From assembly GCA_963823535.1 (NCBI GenBank), contig CAWGLZ010000003.1, positions 334,369-398,368 on the forward strand: a stretch of DNA of 64,000 nt, read 5' to 3'. Shown piece by piece: positions 9,570 through 18,815 of the stretch. The stretch comes from RPQJ01 sp963823535. Its GTDB lineage: Bacteria > Pseudomonadota > Gammaproteobacteria > Steroidobacterales > Steroidobacteraceae. Below the pieces are notes generated by a model, which worked only from the letters and a program-made list of their open reading frames with translations, was not told the origin of the DNA and did not search any database. A program made the translations under genes and the position numbers. Every line of letters starts with the position of its first letter. The stretch's first letter is position 1.

Positions 9570-10298
9570 GAGGCGATAGAGGGCGATCAGCTCGTGATCG
9601 TGATTGGTCTCCTTGATGTAGCCATCCAGGAGCCGGTCCCAGGTATCCGGGCTCGGGTAGTGCTTGAGGAGCAGCTCGAGCGACTTCGTCGTCCCGGCCT
9701 CGTCCTTGATCTCGTAGCTGCTGCGCAGCATGAGCTGCAGCACGTCCTCGCTCGGCTTCTGGCTGCCCTTGACGATCCGGTCGGCCGCCGCCAGCGCGTT
9801 CTTGTAGTCCTTCTGCTGGTAATACCCCTGCGCGACCATGACCTGCATGTCCTGGTCCCCGGGAACCGACTTCAGGTACTGGTTGGCGGCCTGGATGGCC
9901 TTGCCGTAGTTGCCCGCGCGGAACTGCAGCTGCGCCAGGGTCTTGGTGCGCTGGACCTTCTCGCTGGCCGGCATCTGGCCGGACCCGATCTGCTGCTCGA
10001 GCAGGCGGGCCGCGTCGGCATTGCGGCCCTGCTGCAGGTACACGTACCAGAGCAGCTCGTTGATCATGTAGTCCTCGTAGGCCGTCCTCGGCTGGACCCC
10101 CTGCGCTTCCTTGATCTTGGCGAGGGCGCCGTTCCAGTTCTTCTTCTTGACGGCGTCCTGCGCGGCCTTCAGGGGAACACCGACCTTGGGCCCGATCGTC
10201 TGGGCCTCGGCCACGGACGGTGCGAGGACCACGGCGGAAACACCGAGCGCTCCGGTGAACGCCAGTGCAGCACTCAGTATCCAGGTCGCCTTCATCAT
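9087..10298 (-). CDS. Secreted TPR-repeat protein downstream of the TonB operon
   Basis: A 403-aa protein with a signal peptide (MMKATWILSAALAFTGALG, cleavage near AEA) and repeated TPR-like helix pairs (such as GNYGKAIQAANQYLK and KDYKNALAAADRIVK), ending EVARLWKLRLR. It is a paralogue of the convergent gene at 7731. The ATG at 10298 is chosen because GAGG lies seven bases upstream and the signal peptide begins there; the open frame to 10391 is untranslated leader. A terminator at 10342-10373 separates it from exbD, so it probably has its own promoter. The role is unknown; location suggests an accessory to TonB-dependent uptake. Confidence 0.85.
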   Translation of the reverse strand: MMKATWILSAALAFTGALGVSAVVLAPSVAEAQTIGPKVGVPLKAAQDAVKKKNWNGALAKIKEAQGVQPRTAYEDYMINELLWYVYLQQGRNADAARLLEQQIGSGQMPASEKVQRTKTLAQLQFRAGNYGKAIQAANQYLKSVPGDQDMQVMVAQGYYQQKDYKNALAAADRIVKGSQKPSEDVLQLMLRSSYEIKDEAGTTKSLELLLKHYPSPDTWDRLLDGYIKETNHDHELIALYRLSEDVGSLREPRQYIDMAQALVVGGYAIEGQRIMEKGISKDIFSGEDLTRAQRTLDSAKRRADEERKKLGGADAALAATKSGEDAYTLGKLYFSDGKYAKSAAAMRKAIATPGLEDVDDAHMDLGIALARDGKKADAIKAFDGIKDPKFAEVARLWKLRLR

Positions 10299-10341
10299 CA
10301 GACTGCCTCGCTCAGGGGCCCGAACACGCCCCTCAAAGTAG

Positions 10342-10373
10342 AAAAAGCCGCCGGGGCCATGAACCCCGGCAGC
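10342..10373 (-). terminator. Rho-independent terminator of the tonB-exbB-exbD-exbD operon
   Basis: On the minus strand a 10-bp stem (arms 10364-10373 and 10347-10356, one G-T pair) with a seven-base loop is followed by five T. It sits 51 bases after the second exbD. Confidence 0.85.
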
Positions 10374-10424
10374 CGGATTTACAGCGTGCACCCGCGTTCG
10401 GTTGCGGGTGTCACGCAGGATGCA

Positions 10425-10838
10425 TCACATGAACTGCTCGTTGCCCACGAAGCCGATCTTGCGCATCCCGTTGCGCTGCGCCGAGGCGAGCACCCGCGCG
10501 ACGACGTCGTACTTCGCACGTTTGCTCGGCCGGATGTGCAGCTCGGGCTGCGGCTCGATCACCGCTTCCCGGCGGAAATAACCGTCGAGGTCGTCGAAGG
10601 CGACGGCCGATCCGTTCCACAGCACCGTCCCGTCGAAGTCGATCTCGAGGTTGATGACCACCGGTTGTGCGAGGGACGGCGCGTTCGAGGCACGCGGCAT
10701 GTCCAGCTTCACGGCATGCGTCATCACCGGGATCGTGATGATGAACATGATGAGCAGCACCAGCATGACGTCGATGAGCGGCGTCATGTTGATGTCCATC
10801 ATCGGTTCGTCTTCACCGCCGCCAATGCTCATTCCCAT
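10425..10838 (-). CDS. exbD: ExbD/TolR-family biopolymer transport protein (second copy)
   Basis: A 137-aa inner-membrane protein with one N-terminal helix preceded by the family motif DINMTPLIDVMLVLLI; the Asp in this helix is the expected proton-path residue. A periplasmic domain follows. It works with ExbB to energise TonB using the proton gradient. The start is ATG at 10838; the upstream open frame to 10925 lies within the preceding exbD. It is the last gene of tonB-exbB-exbD-exbD. The two ExbD copies differ clearly outside the helix, so they are probably not interchangeable. Confidence 0.93.
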   Translation of the reverse strand: MGMSIGGGEDEPMMDINMTPLIDVMLVLLIMFIITIPVMTHAVKLDMPRASNAPSLAQPVVINLEIDFDGTVLWNGSAVAFDDLDGYFRREAVIEPQPELHIRPSKRAKYDVVARVLASAQRNGMRKIGFVGNEQFM

Positions 10839-10869
10839 GCGATTCTCTCCTCGGAGACCGTGCGGTCGA

Positions 10870-11310
10870 TCAGCGGCCGAGACCGCGGTCGGGCTCGGTG
10901 ATGAAGCCGACCTTCTGGATGCCACCGCGCTGGCAGATCACGATCACGCGACCGACGTACTCGTAGGGCGTCGCCCGATCGCCGCGTACGTGGACCTCCG
11001 GCTGCGGATCCATGACGGCGATCTGCTTGATGCGCTCGAGCAGCGCCTCCTGGTTCGGCACCATGGCCGTGTTCCAGAAGATGTTGCCTTCGCGATCCAC
11101 CGCGATGTTGATGTTCTCGGGCTTCGTCTGGGTCGGGATGTTCGCCGCCTTCGGCAGGTCCACCTTGACCGACTGCGTGATGACGGGAATCGTGATCAGG
11201 AACAGGATGAGGAGCACCAGCATCACGTCCACGAGGGGCGTGGTGTTGATCTCCGACATCGGCTTCTCGTCGTCGGCCGGGCCACCGCCCGTCGTCACTG
11301 ACATTCCCAT
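10870..11310 (-). CDS. exbD: ExbD/TolR-family biopolymer transport protein (first copy)
   Basis: A 146-aa protein with the ExbD signature EINTTPLVDVMLVLLILF near residues 20-37 and a periplasmic domain containing HVRGDRATPYEYVGRV. It lies 30 bases after exbB and 31 bases before the second exbD in the same operon. Its cytoplasmic N-terminus (MGMSVTTGGG) is short and Gly-rich, like that of its neighbour. Confidence 0.94.
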   Translation of the reverse strand: MGMSVTTGGGPADDEKPMSEINTTPLVDVMLVLLILFLITIPVITQSVKVDLPKAANIPTQTKPENINIAVDREGNIFWNTAMVPNQEALLERIKQIAVMDPQPEVHVRGDRATPYEYVGRVIVICQRGGIQKVGFITEPDRGLGR

Positions 11311-11340
11311 CGTGGTTGCCTCCCGAGGCTGCGGCCGCGG

Positions 11341-12063
11341 TTACTTCTTGCCGCCCGAGATGACCTTGGCGCCGGAACCCTCGACACGCGAGCCGCTGAC
11401 GATGACCTGCTCGAGGTCGTTGGCGAACAGCTTCACCTTTTCCATGATGAGCTTGTTGCGGCCAAGGAGGTAGTTGTAGCCGAGCACCGCCGGAACCGCG
11501 ACGGCGAGGCCGATGGCGGTCATGATCAGCGCCTCGCCCACCGGGCCGGCGACCTTGTCGATGCTCGCCTGGCCGGCGACGCCGATGGCGACGAGGGCGT
11601 GGTAGATGCCCCACACCGTGCCGAAGAGGCCGATGAACGGCGCCGTCGAGCCGGTCGTCGCCAGGAACGGCAACTGCGTCTGCAGGGCGCTGCCGATGCG
11701 GGCCACGCCGCGCGCGATCACGTTGTCGATCCACTCGTGCAGCGGCACTTCCTGCGTCATGCGGCTGTCGTGGTGCTCCGCCGCGTCGATCGCCTCGGAG
11801 GCGATGGCCTTGAAGATGTTGGCCTTGCCGGTGAGCTTGCCGACGCCGTTCTTGATGTTGTCGGCCGCCCAGAAGTTCTTCTCCGCCTCGTGCGCCTGCC
11901 GGAGGAAACGGCCCTGCTCCCACCACTTGGTGAAGATGATGAACCAGGAATAGGCGGACATCAGCGCCAGCAGGATCAGCACGCCCTTGGCGATGAAGTC
12001 TCCCTGAGCCCACAGGGCCCCGAGTCCGTACGGATTTTCGACAGCGACGCTTTCAGTGGCCAT
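11341..12063 (-). CDS. exbB: MotA/TolQ/ExbB proton-channel family protein
   Basis: A 240-aa membrane protein with three helices: one near residues 20-40 and a pair after residue 115 (GSTAPFIGLFGTVWGIYHAL and the AEALIMTAIGLAVAVPAVLGYN region). It forms the proton channel that powers TonB through ExbD. The start ATG at 12063 follows GAGGAAG. It is the second gene of the tonB operon. Confidence 0.95.
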   Translation of the reverse strand: MATESVAVENPYGLGALWAQGDFIAKGVLILLALMSAYSWFIIFTKWWEQGRFLRQAHEAEKNFWAADNIKNGVGKLTGKANIFKAIASEAIDAAEHHDSRMTQEVPLHEWIDNVIARGVARIGSALQTQLPFLATTGSTAPFIGLFGTVWGIYHALVAIGVAGQASIDKVAGPVGEALIMTAIGLAVAVPAVLGYNYLLGRNKLIMEKVKLFANDLEQVIVSGSRVEGSGAKVISGGKK

Positions 12064-12137
12064 GTGGGTCTCTTCCTCTAACGAATCAGTTGCGTATCGG
12101 GGTGGTGTTTTTCGGGATCTGCGTTACGGCGGCCGCG

Positions 12138-12797
12138 TCAGTCGGTCAGCCGGAACGTGACGGCGAACGTGTGCCACATGGAGACGGGTTTGCCGTCCTC
12201 CTTGCCAGGCACGAAGCGCCAGTTGCGCTGGACTTCCTTCACGGCGGCCTCGTCGAGTTTCGGGAAGCCGCTGCTCTTGGCAACCTTGACTTCGCCGGCA
12301 CGGCCGTTCTCGAGCACCATGACCTGCAGGGTCACGGTGCCCTCCTCGCCGGCACGACGCGAGGCGGGCGGGTACTCGGGCTGGCTGATGCGCGCGCCCT
12401 TGCCCTGCGTCGACGGCGGAACCTTGACGACTTTCTTTTCGACGGGCTTCGGCGGCGGCGGCGGCGGCGGCGCGGCGACCGGGCGTTCCGACGTCACGTT
12501 GCTGATCGCGGTCGACGGGCCAGTCTCGACGGGGATCTCGATGGAGATCTCCGGTGGCGGAACATAGGGTGGCGGTGTCTCAATCTCCGGCGGCGGCGGC
12601 GGCGGCTTGTCGTCCTCCTCCGGGAGTTCCTCGATCAGCTTGGTCTCGACCGGACCGAGCACGACCTCGACCACCTTCTTGCCGAGACCGGATGCCAGCA
12701 CGTACACGAACAGCACGTGGATCAGCACCACGAGCGCGAAGGCTACGACGCGCTTGCTGTTTCTGGACGGATCGTCGATCGAATACGTGTAGGCCAC
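12138..12797 (-). CDS. tonB: TonB energy-transducing protein
   Basis: A 219-aa protein with an N-terminal membrane anchor (VVAFALVVLIHVLFVYVLAS), a long Pro-rich spacer (EEDDKPPPPPPEIETPPPYV and further Pro runs) and the C-terminal TonB domain with ISQPEYPPASRRAGEEGTV and WRFVPGKEDGKPV. It carries energy from ExbB/ExbD to outer-membrane receptors. The start is GTG at 12797 after GGAGGGGAT. It leads the operon tonB-exbB-exbD-exbD; no TonB-dependent receptor is in the window. Confidence 0.95.
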   Translation of the reverse strand: MAYTYSIDDPSRNSKRVVAFALVVLIHVLFVYVLASGLGKKVVEVVLGPVETKLIEELPEEDDKPPPPPPEIETPPPYVPPPEISIEIPVETGPSTAISNVTSERPVAAPPPPPPPKPVEKKVVKVPPSTQGKGARISQPEYPPASRRAGEEGTVTLQVMVLENGRAGEVKVAKSSGFPKLDEAAVKEVQRNWRFVPGKEDGKPVSMWHTFAVTFRLTD

Positions 12798-12974
12798 ATC
12801 CCCTCCACTGTCGTGGGGTATTCGTCTGATTTATGTTTCCCGGCGGAGCCCGCCCCTGCGACTCCTCAAGACCGTCGACACTAGCAAGAGGAACCACGCC
12901 GCCGCAACCCCCTGCGCGGGCGCGAACTCTACCCGTGCCGACGCGCCAAGACAACCTCTCCTGCCCCCTCGATC

Positions 12975-14687
12975 TCAACGTCCCGGTCGTTTCTCGGACA
13001 GTTTCAGGCCCCGATCGGTCACCGCGCCGAGCGAGGCGCTGCTCACGAGCTCCGCATACTTGGCCAGCACGCCGCGCGTCGCATACGGCGCGGGCGGCGA
13101 CCACTTCCGGCGTCGCCGCCCGAGTTCGGCGGCTGGCACCGCCAGGGTCAGCTCGCGTCGCGTCGCATCGATGGTGATGGTGTCTCCGTCCTGCACCAGG
13201 GCCAGCGCACCCCCATTGGCCGCCTCGGGCGTCACGTGACCGACGACGAAGCCGTGGCTGCCGCCTGAAAACCGCCCGTCGGTGATCAGGGCGACCTTGT
13301 CGCCGAGTCCCTTGCCCATGATCGCCGCCGTGGGACTGAGCATCTCGCGCATGCCGGGGCCACCCCGCGGACCCTCATAGCGCACCACGATGACGTCGCC
13401 GGCCACGATCGTGCCGTCCAGGATGGCCTGCAGCGTCGCCTCCTCGCCGTCGAAGACGCGCGCGGGACCCGCGAACACGAGTCCCTCCTTGCCGCTGATC
13501 TTGGCGACCGCGCCTTCGGGCGCGAGGTTGCCGTACAGCACGACGAGGTGGCTTTCCCGCTTGATCGGGTCGGCGAGCGGCCGGACGATCCGCTGGTCCG
13601 CCGGATACGGCTTCACCGAGCGGAGATTCTGTGCGAGCGTCCTGCCGGTGACGGTGAGGCAATCGCCGTGCAGAAGTCCCGCGCCGAGCAATACCTTCAT
13701 GAGCGGCTGGATGCCACCGATCCGGATCAGCTCCGACATCGAGTATTGCCCGCTCGGGCGCAGATCGGCGAGCACGGGCACCCGTGCGCCGATGCGCGTG
13801 AAGTCGTCCAGCTCGAGCGGAATGCCCGCCGCATGCGCGATCGCGAGCAGGTGCAGGACGGCATTGGTCGATCCGGCCAGGGCGATGGTGACCACGATCG
13901 CGTTCTCGAACGCCTCGCGGCTGAGGATGTCGGAAGGCTTGATGCCGCGCCGCACGAGGTTCACGACCGTGCGCCCGGCCTGTTCCGCATCAAGTCGCTT
14001 CTTCCGCGACACGGCCTCCTGCGCGGAACTGTTGGCCAGGCTCATGCCGAGGGCCTCGATCGCCGAGGCCATGGTGTTGGCCGTGTACATGCCGCCGCAG
14101 CTGCCGGGACCCGGGATCGCCGTCCGCTCGACTTTGCGCAGCTGCCGGTCCGAGATCGCGCCGCGCGCATGCGCCCCGACGGCCTCGAAGACCGAGACGA
14201 TGTCCCGGCGTCCGGCGCCCGGGCGGATCGTGCCGCCGTAGACGAAGACCGCCGGGCGGTCGAGCCGCGCGATCGCCATCATGCACCCCGGCATGTTCTT
14301 GTCGCAGCCGCCGAGCGCCACCAGGCCGTCGAAGCCCTGCGCGCCGACCACGGTCTCGATCGAGTCGGCGATGACCTCGCGCGAGACGAGCGAGTAACGC
14401 ATGCCCGGCGTGCCCATCGAGATGCCGTCCGACACGGTGATGGTGCCGAAGATCGTGCTCTTGCCGCCCGCCGCATCGGCACCCTTCGCCGCCGCCGTGG
14501 CCAGGCGATCGATGTGCATGTTGCACGGTGTGAGCGTGCTCCAGGTCGAGGCGATGCCGACCTGCGTGCGGCGGAAATCGCGGTCCTTGAACCCGACGGC
14601 GCGCAGCATCGCGCGGCTCGGCGTCTGCTTGACGCCGTCGACTACGACGCGGGAATGCGCCCGCGGATCAATCTTGCGCTTCGCCAT
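12975..14687 (-). CDS. ilvD: Dihydroxy-acid dehydratase
   Basis: A 570-aa Fe-S dehydratase that makes 2-keto acids in valine and isoleucine synthesis. Three conserved Cys are visible: Cys55 (TLTPCN), Cys128 (GGCDKNMPGC) and Cys197 (GPGSCGGMYTANT), together with the C-terminal TDGRFSGGSHG motif. The start is ATG at 14687, with AGGAG eight bases upstream; an in-frame GTG at 14696 overlaps that ribosome site and is rejected. It is separate from the ilvC-leu operon, which lies 4 kb away on the other strand. Confidence 0.96.
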   Translation of the reverse strand: MAKRKIDPRAHSRVVVDGVKQTPSRAMLRAVGFKDRDFRRTQVGIASTWSTLTPCNMHIDRLATAAAKGADAAGGKSTIFGTITVSDGISMGTPGMRYSLVSREVIADSIETVVGAQGFDGLVALGGCDKNMPGCMMAIARLDRPAVFVYGGTIRPGAGRRDIVSVFEAVGAHARGAISDRQLRKVERTAIPGPGSCGGMYTANTMASAIEALGMSLANSSAQEAVSRKKRLDAEQAGRTVVNLVRRGIKPSDILSREAFENAIVVTIALAGSTNAVLHLLAIAHAAGIPLELDDFTRIGARVPVLADLRPSGQYSMSELIRIGGIQPLMKVLLGAGLLHGDCLTVTGRTLAQNLRSVKPYPADQRIVRPLADPIKRESHLVVLYGNLAPEGAVAKISGKEGLVFAGPARVFDGEEATLQAILDGTIVAGDVIVVRYEGPRGGPGMREMLSPTAAIMGKGLGDKVALITDGRFSGGSHGFVVGHVTPEAANGGALALVQDGDTITIDATRRELTLAVPAAELGRRRRKWSPPAPYATRGVLAKYAELVSSASLGAVTDRGLKLSEKRPGR

Positions 14688-14758
14688 GCTCGTCACTCCT
14701 GGTCAGCCGCGGCCAGCCGTGGCCAACCGTGGATTGTGCCTCACATCCCGCCCCGCCA

Positions 14759-16054
14759 TCAGCCCGCACTGCCCGCAGGCGGTGCCCCGGGCAGGACCAG
14801 GAGCGCGCGAAAGTCGTTCACGTTGGTGCGGGTCGGGCCCGTGACGACGCCGTCGCCGAGCGCCTCGAAAAAAGTGTGGGCGTCGTTGCGGTCGAGGAAG
14901 TCGCGTGGCGCGAGCCCGAGTCGATCGGCCCGGGCGAGCGTGTCTGGGTACCAGAGCGCGCCCGCGATCGCGTCCGTTCCGTCGATGCCGTCGGTATCGG
15001 CGGCCAGTGCGTGGACCTGCGAGGCGGACCCCAGGGCCAGGCCGAAGGCGAGCAGGAACTCCACGTTCCGCCCGCCCCGCCCCTCGCCGCGCACGGTCAC
15101 GGTGGTCTCACCCCCCGAGAGCAGCAGGCAGGGCGTGGCAAACGGCTGCCCGCGCAGCTCGACGTGGCGCGCGATGCCGGCCAGCACCTTGCCGACGTCG
15201 CGCGCCTCGCCCTCGATCCTGTCGGACAGGACGTGCGCGGCGACGCCGAGACCCCGTGCCGCCGCGGCCGCCGCGGCGAGTGACTGGCCGGCCGAGGCGA
15301 TGATCCGCAGGCTGGCCTTGGACAGCCGCGGATCGCCGGGTTTCACCGATTCGTGGCGCCCGTCTTCGAGCGCCCGCCTGAGTTCGACGTCGATTTCGAT
15401 CCGGTAGCGCGTGAGCACCGCGAGCGCATCGGCGCAGGTGCTCGGATCGGCGACGGTCGGGCCGGAGGCGATGTCGACCGGGTCGTCGCCCGGAACGTCC
15501 GAGATGGCGAGCGTCACGACGGGCGCCGGATGGCACGCGGCCGCCAGGCGCCCGCCCTTGAATGCCGAGAGGTGGCGCCGGACGCAGTTCATCTCGCCGA
15601 TCGACGCGCCGCAACGGAGCAGTTCGGACGTGATCCGTTGCTTGTCCGCCAGCGTGAGGCCCTGCACCGGCAGCGGGGTCAGCGCCGATCCACCGCCCGA
15701 CAGCAGGCAGATGACCAGGTCGTCGGCGCCGAGCGCCGCGACGCGCTCCAGGATCTGCATCGCCGCCCGCTGACCGTCGGCCGTGGGGACGGGATGCCCG
15801 GCCTCCAGCACCTCGATGCGGCCACGATCGAGACCGTGACCCGTCGCGGTGACGACGACACCCTCCAGTGGCCCGCTCCAGTGCCGATCGAGGGTCGAGG
15901 CCATGGCGGCCGCGGCCTTGCCCGCACCCACGACGACCGTGCGGCCTCGCGGCGGCGGCGGCAGGCTAGCGGGAAGACAGGTCGACGGCTGGGCGGCGTC
16001 GACGGCCGCCTCGAAGGCGGCGCGCAGCAGCGCATGGGCGTGGATCGTGTTCAC
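14759..16054 (-). CDS. Type 2 glycerate kinase (GckA/TtuD family)
   Basis: A 431-aa kinase with the family marks VVGAGKAAAAMA near residue 41, LLSGGGSAL, SDVPGDDPVDIASGP and the C-terminal LSGGETTVTVRGEGRGGRN block. Family members phosphorylate D-glycerate to 2- or 3-phosphoglycerate. The start is GTG at 16054, overlapping the stop of the MFS gene by GTGA, so the two are translationally coupled. The MFS protein could import its substrate, but that is inference. Confidence 0.92.
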   Translation of the reverse strand: MNTIHAHALLRAAFEAAVDAAQPSTCLPASLPPPPRGRTVVVGAGKAAAAMASTLDRHWSGPLEGVVVTATGHGLDRGRIEVLEAGHPVPTADGQRAAMQILERVAALGADDLVICLLSGGGSALTPLPVQGLTLADKQRITSELLRCGASIGEMNCVRRHLSAFKGGRLAAACHPAPVVTLAISDVPGDDPVDIASGPTVADPSTCADALAVLTRYRIEIDVELRRALEDGRHESVKPGDPRLSKASLRIIASAGQSLAAAAAAARGLGVAAHVLSDRIEGEARDVGKVLAGIARHVELRGQPFATPCLLLSGGETTVTVRGEGRGGRNVEFLLAFGLALGSASQVHALAADTDGIDGTDAIAGALWYPDTLARADRLGLAPRDFLDRNDAHTFFEALGDGVVTGPTRTNVNDFRALLVLPGAPPAGSAG

Positions 16055-17310
16055 GCCGCACGCCCGACCGCGTTCTCAGATCGCCGCATCTGCGTGAACT
16101 GCCAGGCACCCGAGCTGATCAGCGCGACCGGCAGCAGCAGGGCCCAGGGTTCGATTCCCGGGTGCAGACGCAGCAGCCCGTAGTACGCCAGGATCGCGAC
16201 GGGGGGTGCGAGCAGTCCGCGCAGGCCGGTCAGGGTGACGTGCAGCGCCATGTAGCGAGTCTCCTCGCCCGGCGGCGCAAAGTCATTGTGGCCGAGCGAC
16301 CAGCCCAGGCTGCCCGCTGCGAGCGAGATCCCCATCAGCGCAGCCCCGGGCCACAGCAGGAACTCGATTCCCGACAGGATCGCCGCCGCGAGCAGCACCA
16401 CGCCTGCGACGGCGACCCAGGCGTGGACCGAGCGAAAGACGATGACGTGGTGCCGGTCCAGGAAGCGTGCCCACGGCTGGATCGCGAGCGGCATCGCCAG
16501 CACCGGGATGGCGGCGGTCACCGCGATCTGCAGGATCTTCGGCGCCCGCAGCACGTCGTCCAGGCAGACGACCATCAGCGGCGTGAGCATCAGGTGCCCG
16601 GCACCGAACACCGACATCGCCAGCATGTAGCGGCGAAACCGCGCGTCGTCGGCGAGCAGCTGCCGCACGCCGGCCAGGTCGAAGCCCGCCCCCGCGAGCA
16701 GTCGCGTCCGTTCAGTCGACAGCAGTCGCTTTTCCTGCCGCACTCTCATGTGCTTGAAGACCACGCTGCCGGCCACGCCGCAGGCAGCCGCGGCGACGAT
16801 GGCGGCCCGGTACCAGGGATCGTCGTGCTCGAGCAGCCAGCCCAGCACCAGTCCCGACACCGCGAGCGCAATGGAGCCGTTGACCAGGATCGTTCCCGTG
16901 ACGCGCGCGCGCAGGCGTCGCGGATAGTTCACGCTCCAGATCACCGATCGGACGGTGTCGACGCCGGCCCACAGCAGCCGTGCGACGCTGTACAGCACCA
17001 GGAACGCGACCAGGCCGCCGCCGCCGCGCGGCAGGAACGCGATGGCGCCGACACAGACCGCCATCGCGAGCATCAGGGGTCGCAGGAACTGCACCTTGGG
17101 CCGGCCCTGCGCCCGTCGCGCATAGACCAGGCTGGCCAGGTTCGCCCAGGCCGGGGCTGCACTGACGACGGCGAGCACCAGGTCGACGATGATCCCGGCC
17201 ACCGCCCCGCCGAACAGTGCGCGCACCATCACGGCCGCCGTCCCGCCCTCGATGACACCGAGGCACAGGTAGATCAGCGTCCAGGCTCGACGCTCGAAGG
17301 CGAGGTCCAT
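16051..17310 (-). CDS. MFS-type membrane transporter
   Basis: A 419-aa protein with about twelve hydrophobic helices and a central cytoplasmic loop (KHMRVRQEKRLLSTERTR). I do not recognise a specific subfamily. It sits between an M17 aminopeptidase (15 bases upstream) and glycerate kinase (4-base overlap), so the three form one operon. The substrate is unknown. Confidence 0.8.
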   Translation of the reverse strand: MDLAFERRAWTLIYLCLGVIEGGTAAVMVRALFGGAVAGIIVDLVLAVVSAAPAWANLASLVYARRAQGRPKVQFLRPLMLAMAVCVGAIAFLPRGGGGLVAFLVLYSVARLLWAGVDTVRSVIWSVNYPRRLRARVTGTILVNGSIALAVSGLVLGWLLEHDDPWYRAAIVAAAACGVAGSVVFKHMRVRQEKRLLSTERTRLLAGAGFDLAGVRQLLADDARFRRYMLAMSVFGAGHLMLTPLMVVCLDDVLRAPKILQIAVTAAIPVLAMPLAIQPWARFLDRHHVIVFRSVHAWVAVAGVVLLAAAILSGIEFLLWPGAALMGISLAAGSLGWSLGHNDFAPPGEETRYMALHVTLTGLRGLLAPPVAILAYYGLLRLHPGIEPWALLLPVALISSGAWQFTQMRRSENAVGRAA

Positions 17311-17325
17311 GGCCGGCGGGGATGA

Positions 17326-18712
17326 TCAGCCGTAGCGTTCGACCAGCAGTGCGTACAGGGCCCGGACCGAATGCGGCTCGGCGCCGACCGGGCGTCCGGG
17401 CCGGTCCTTCGGATTCCACCCGAAGAGATCGAGGTGCAGCCAGTCCGTGCTTTCCGTGACGAAACGGCGCAGGAACAGTCCGCCGATGATCGCACCGGCA
17501 AACGTCGATCCCGAGACGTTGTTCAGGTCGGCGATCTTGCTCGAGATCTCCTCGTCGTAGCCATCCCACAGCGGCATCGGCCAGAGCGGATCGGCGTGCT
17601 GCCGCCCGAGCCGCTGCGCGGCGTCGACCGTCTCCGCGCGTGACCCGAAGAGTGCGGGCAGTTCGGGGCCCAGCGCCACGCGCGCCGCCCCCGTCAGGGT
17701 CGCCAGATCGACCAGCAGATCCGGTCGCTCGACGTCGGCCGCGGCCAGGGCGTCGGCGAGGACCAGTCGCCCCTCGGCATCGGTGTTGCCGACCTCGACC
17801 GTGATGCCCTTGCGGGTGCGCAGGACGTCGCCCGGGCGGTAGGCATTACCGGAAATCGCATTCTCCACGGCCGGAATGAGCACGCGCAGCCGGACCGGCA
17901 AGTCGCTCTCCATCACCATGCGGGCGAGCGCGAGCGTGCAGGCGGCGCCGCCCATGTCCTTCTTCATCAGCAGCATGCCGGCCGCCGGCTTGATGTCGAG
18001 GCCGCCCGAATCGAAGCAGACGCCCTTGCCGACGAGGGTCAGCTTCGGTGCCGCCGGATCGCCCCAATGGAAGTCCACGAGCCGCGGCGCGCACGCGGCC
18101 GCCTGGCCCACCGCGTGGATCGCCGGGAACCCTTCCTTCAGGGCATCCCCGAGTATCACCCGCCCGTCGCCGCCGTTGCGCGCGGCCAGCGCCAGCGCCT
18201 CCTCGGCGAGGCGTTCGGGCGAGAGGTCGCAGGCCGGCGTGTTGATGAGATCGCGAGCCATCGCAAGCGCCGCCGACATGCGGCGTACGTAGCTCATGTC
18301 GGCGAGTTGCGGCGGCACCAGCGCGGCGAGCTGTGGCGGCCGCGGCTTGCTGCGGTATCGATCGAAACGATAGCTGCCGTACGCCCACCCCAGGGCGGCC
18401 GCCGTCGCTGCGTGCGCTGGCAGCGGGGTCTCGATCCGCCATGCTCCGCCCGGCAACCGGTCGACGGCTGCGGCCAGGTGCCACGGCTCGAGGTCCCCGG
18501 CCGCCGCCAGCGGGCCGAGTCCGAGCACGGCGCCACGCAGCGCGCCGCCGGCATCGGTGAAGAACCACCGCCTGGAAGCGTTCGGCCCGGAAGCGCTGTG
18601 CCCCCAGCCAGCCGCGGGTCGCCGCATCCTGCGTGGCCAGCCACGCCTCGAGGTCGCGCTCGGCGACCAGCCAGAGCGGCCTCGCGGCCGCGACATCACG
18701 ATTTTCGAACAT
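17326..18712 (-). CDS. M17 leucyl-aminopeptidase family protein (frame break near 18560)
   Basis: A roughly 460-aa cytosolic metallo-aminopeptidase. The catalytic domain has LVGKGVCFDSGGLDIKP, MKKDMGGAA and the signature NTDAEGRLVLADAL, with the expected metal and catalytic residues. The true N-terminus begins at the ATG at 18712 (MFENRDVAAARPLWLV) in one frame, then shifts by one extra base around 18553-18566 to the frame that holds the rest (from FTDAGGALRGAV). Gene callers will report a short product starting at 18699 with a meaningless N-terminus. It is the first gene of the operon with the MFS and glycerate kinase genes. Confidence 0.88.
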
Positions 18713-18751
18713 GGTGTCGACAGCTTAGCCGAAGTTCTTTTTGCAGTGCGG

Positions 18752-18781
18752 TTGACAATGAGTCGCGCCCTATGCTGCTAT
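18752..18781 (+). promoter_or_regulatory. Promoter of the ilvC-leuACDB operon
   Basis: A perfect -35 TTGACA (18752-18757) and a -10 TGCTAT (18776-18781) are separated by 18 bases. They sit about 35 bases upstream of the leader-peptide start codon. Confidence 0.65.
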
Positions 18782-18815
18782 CCGCAGGTCAAGCTGAACG
18801 CATCAAAGCAGGCTC

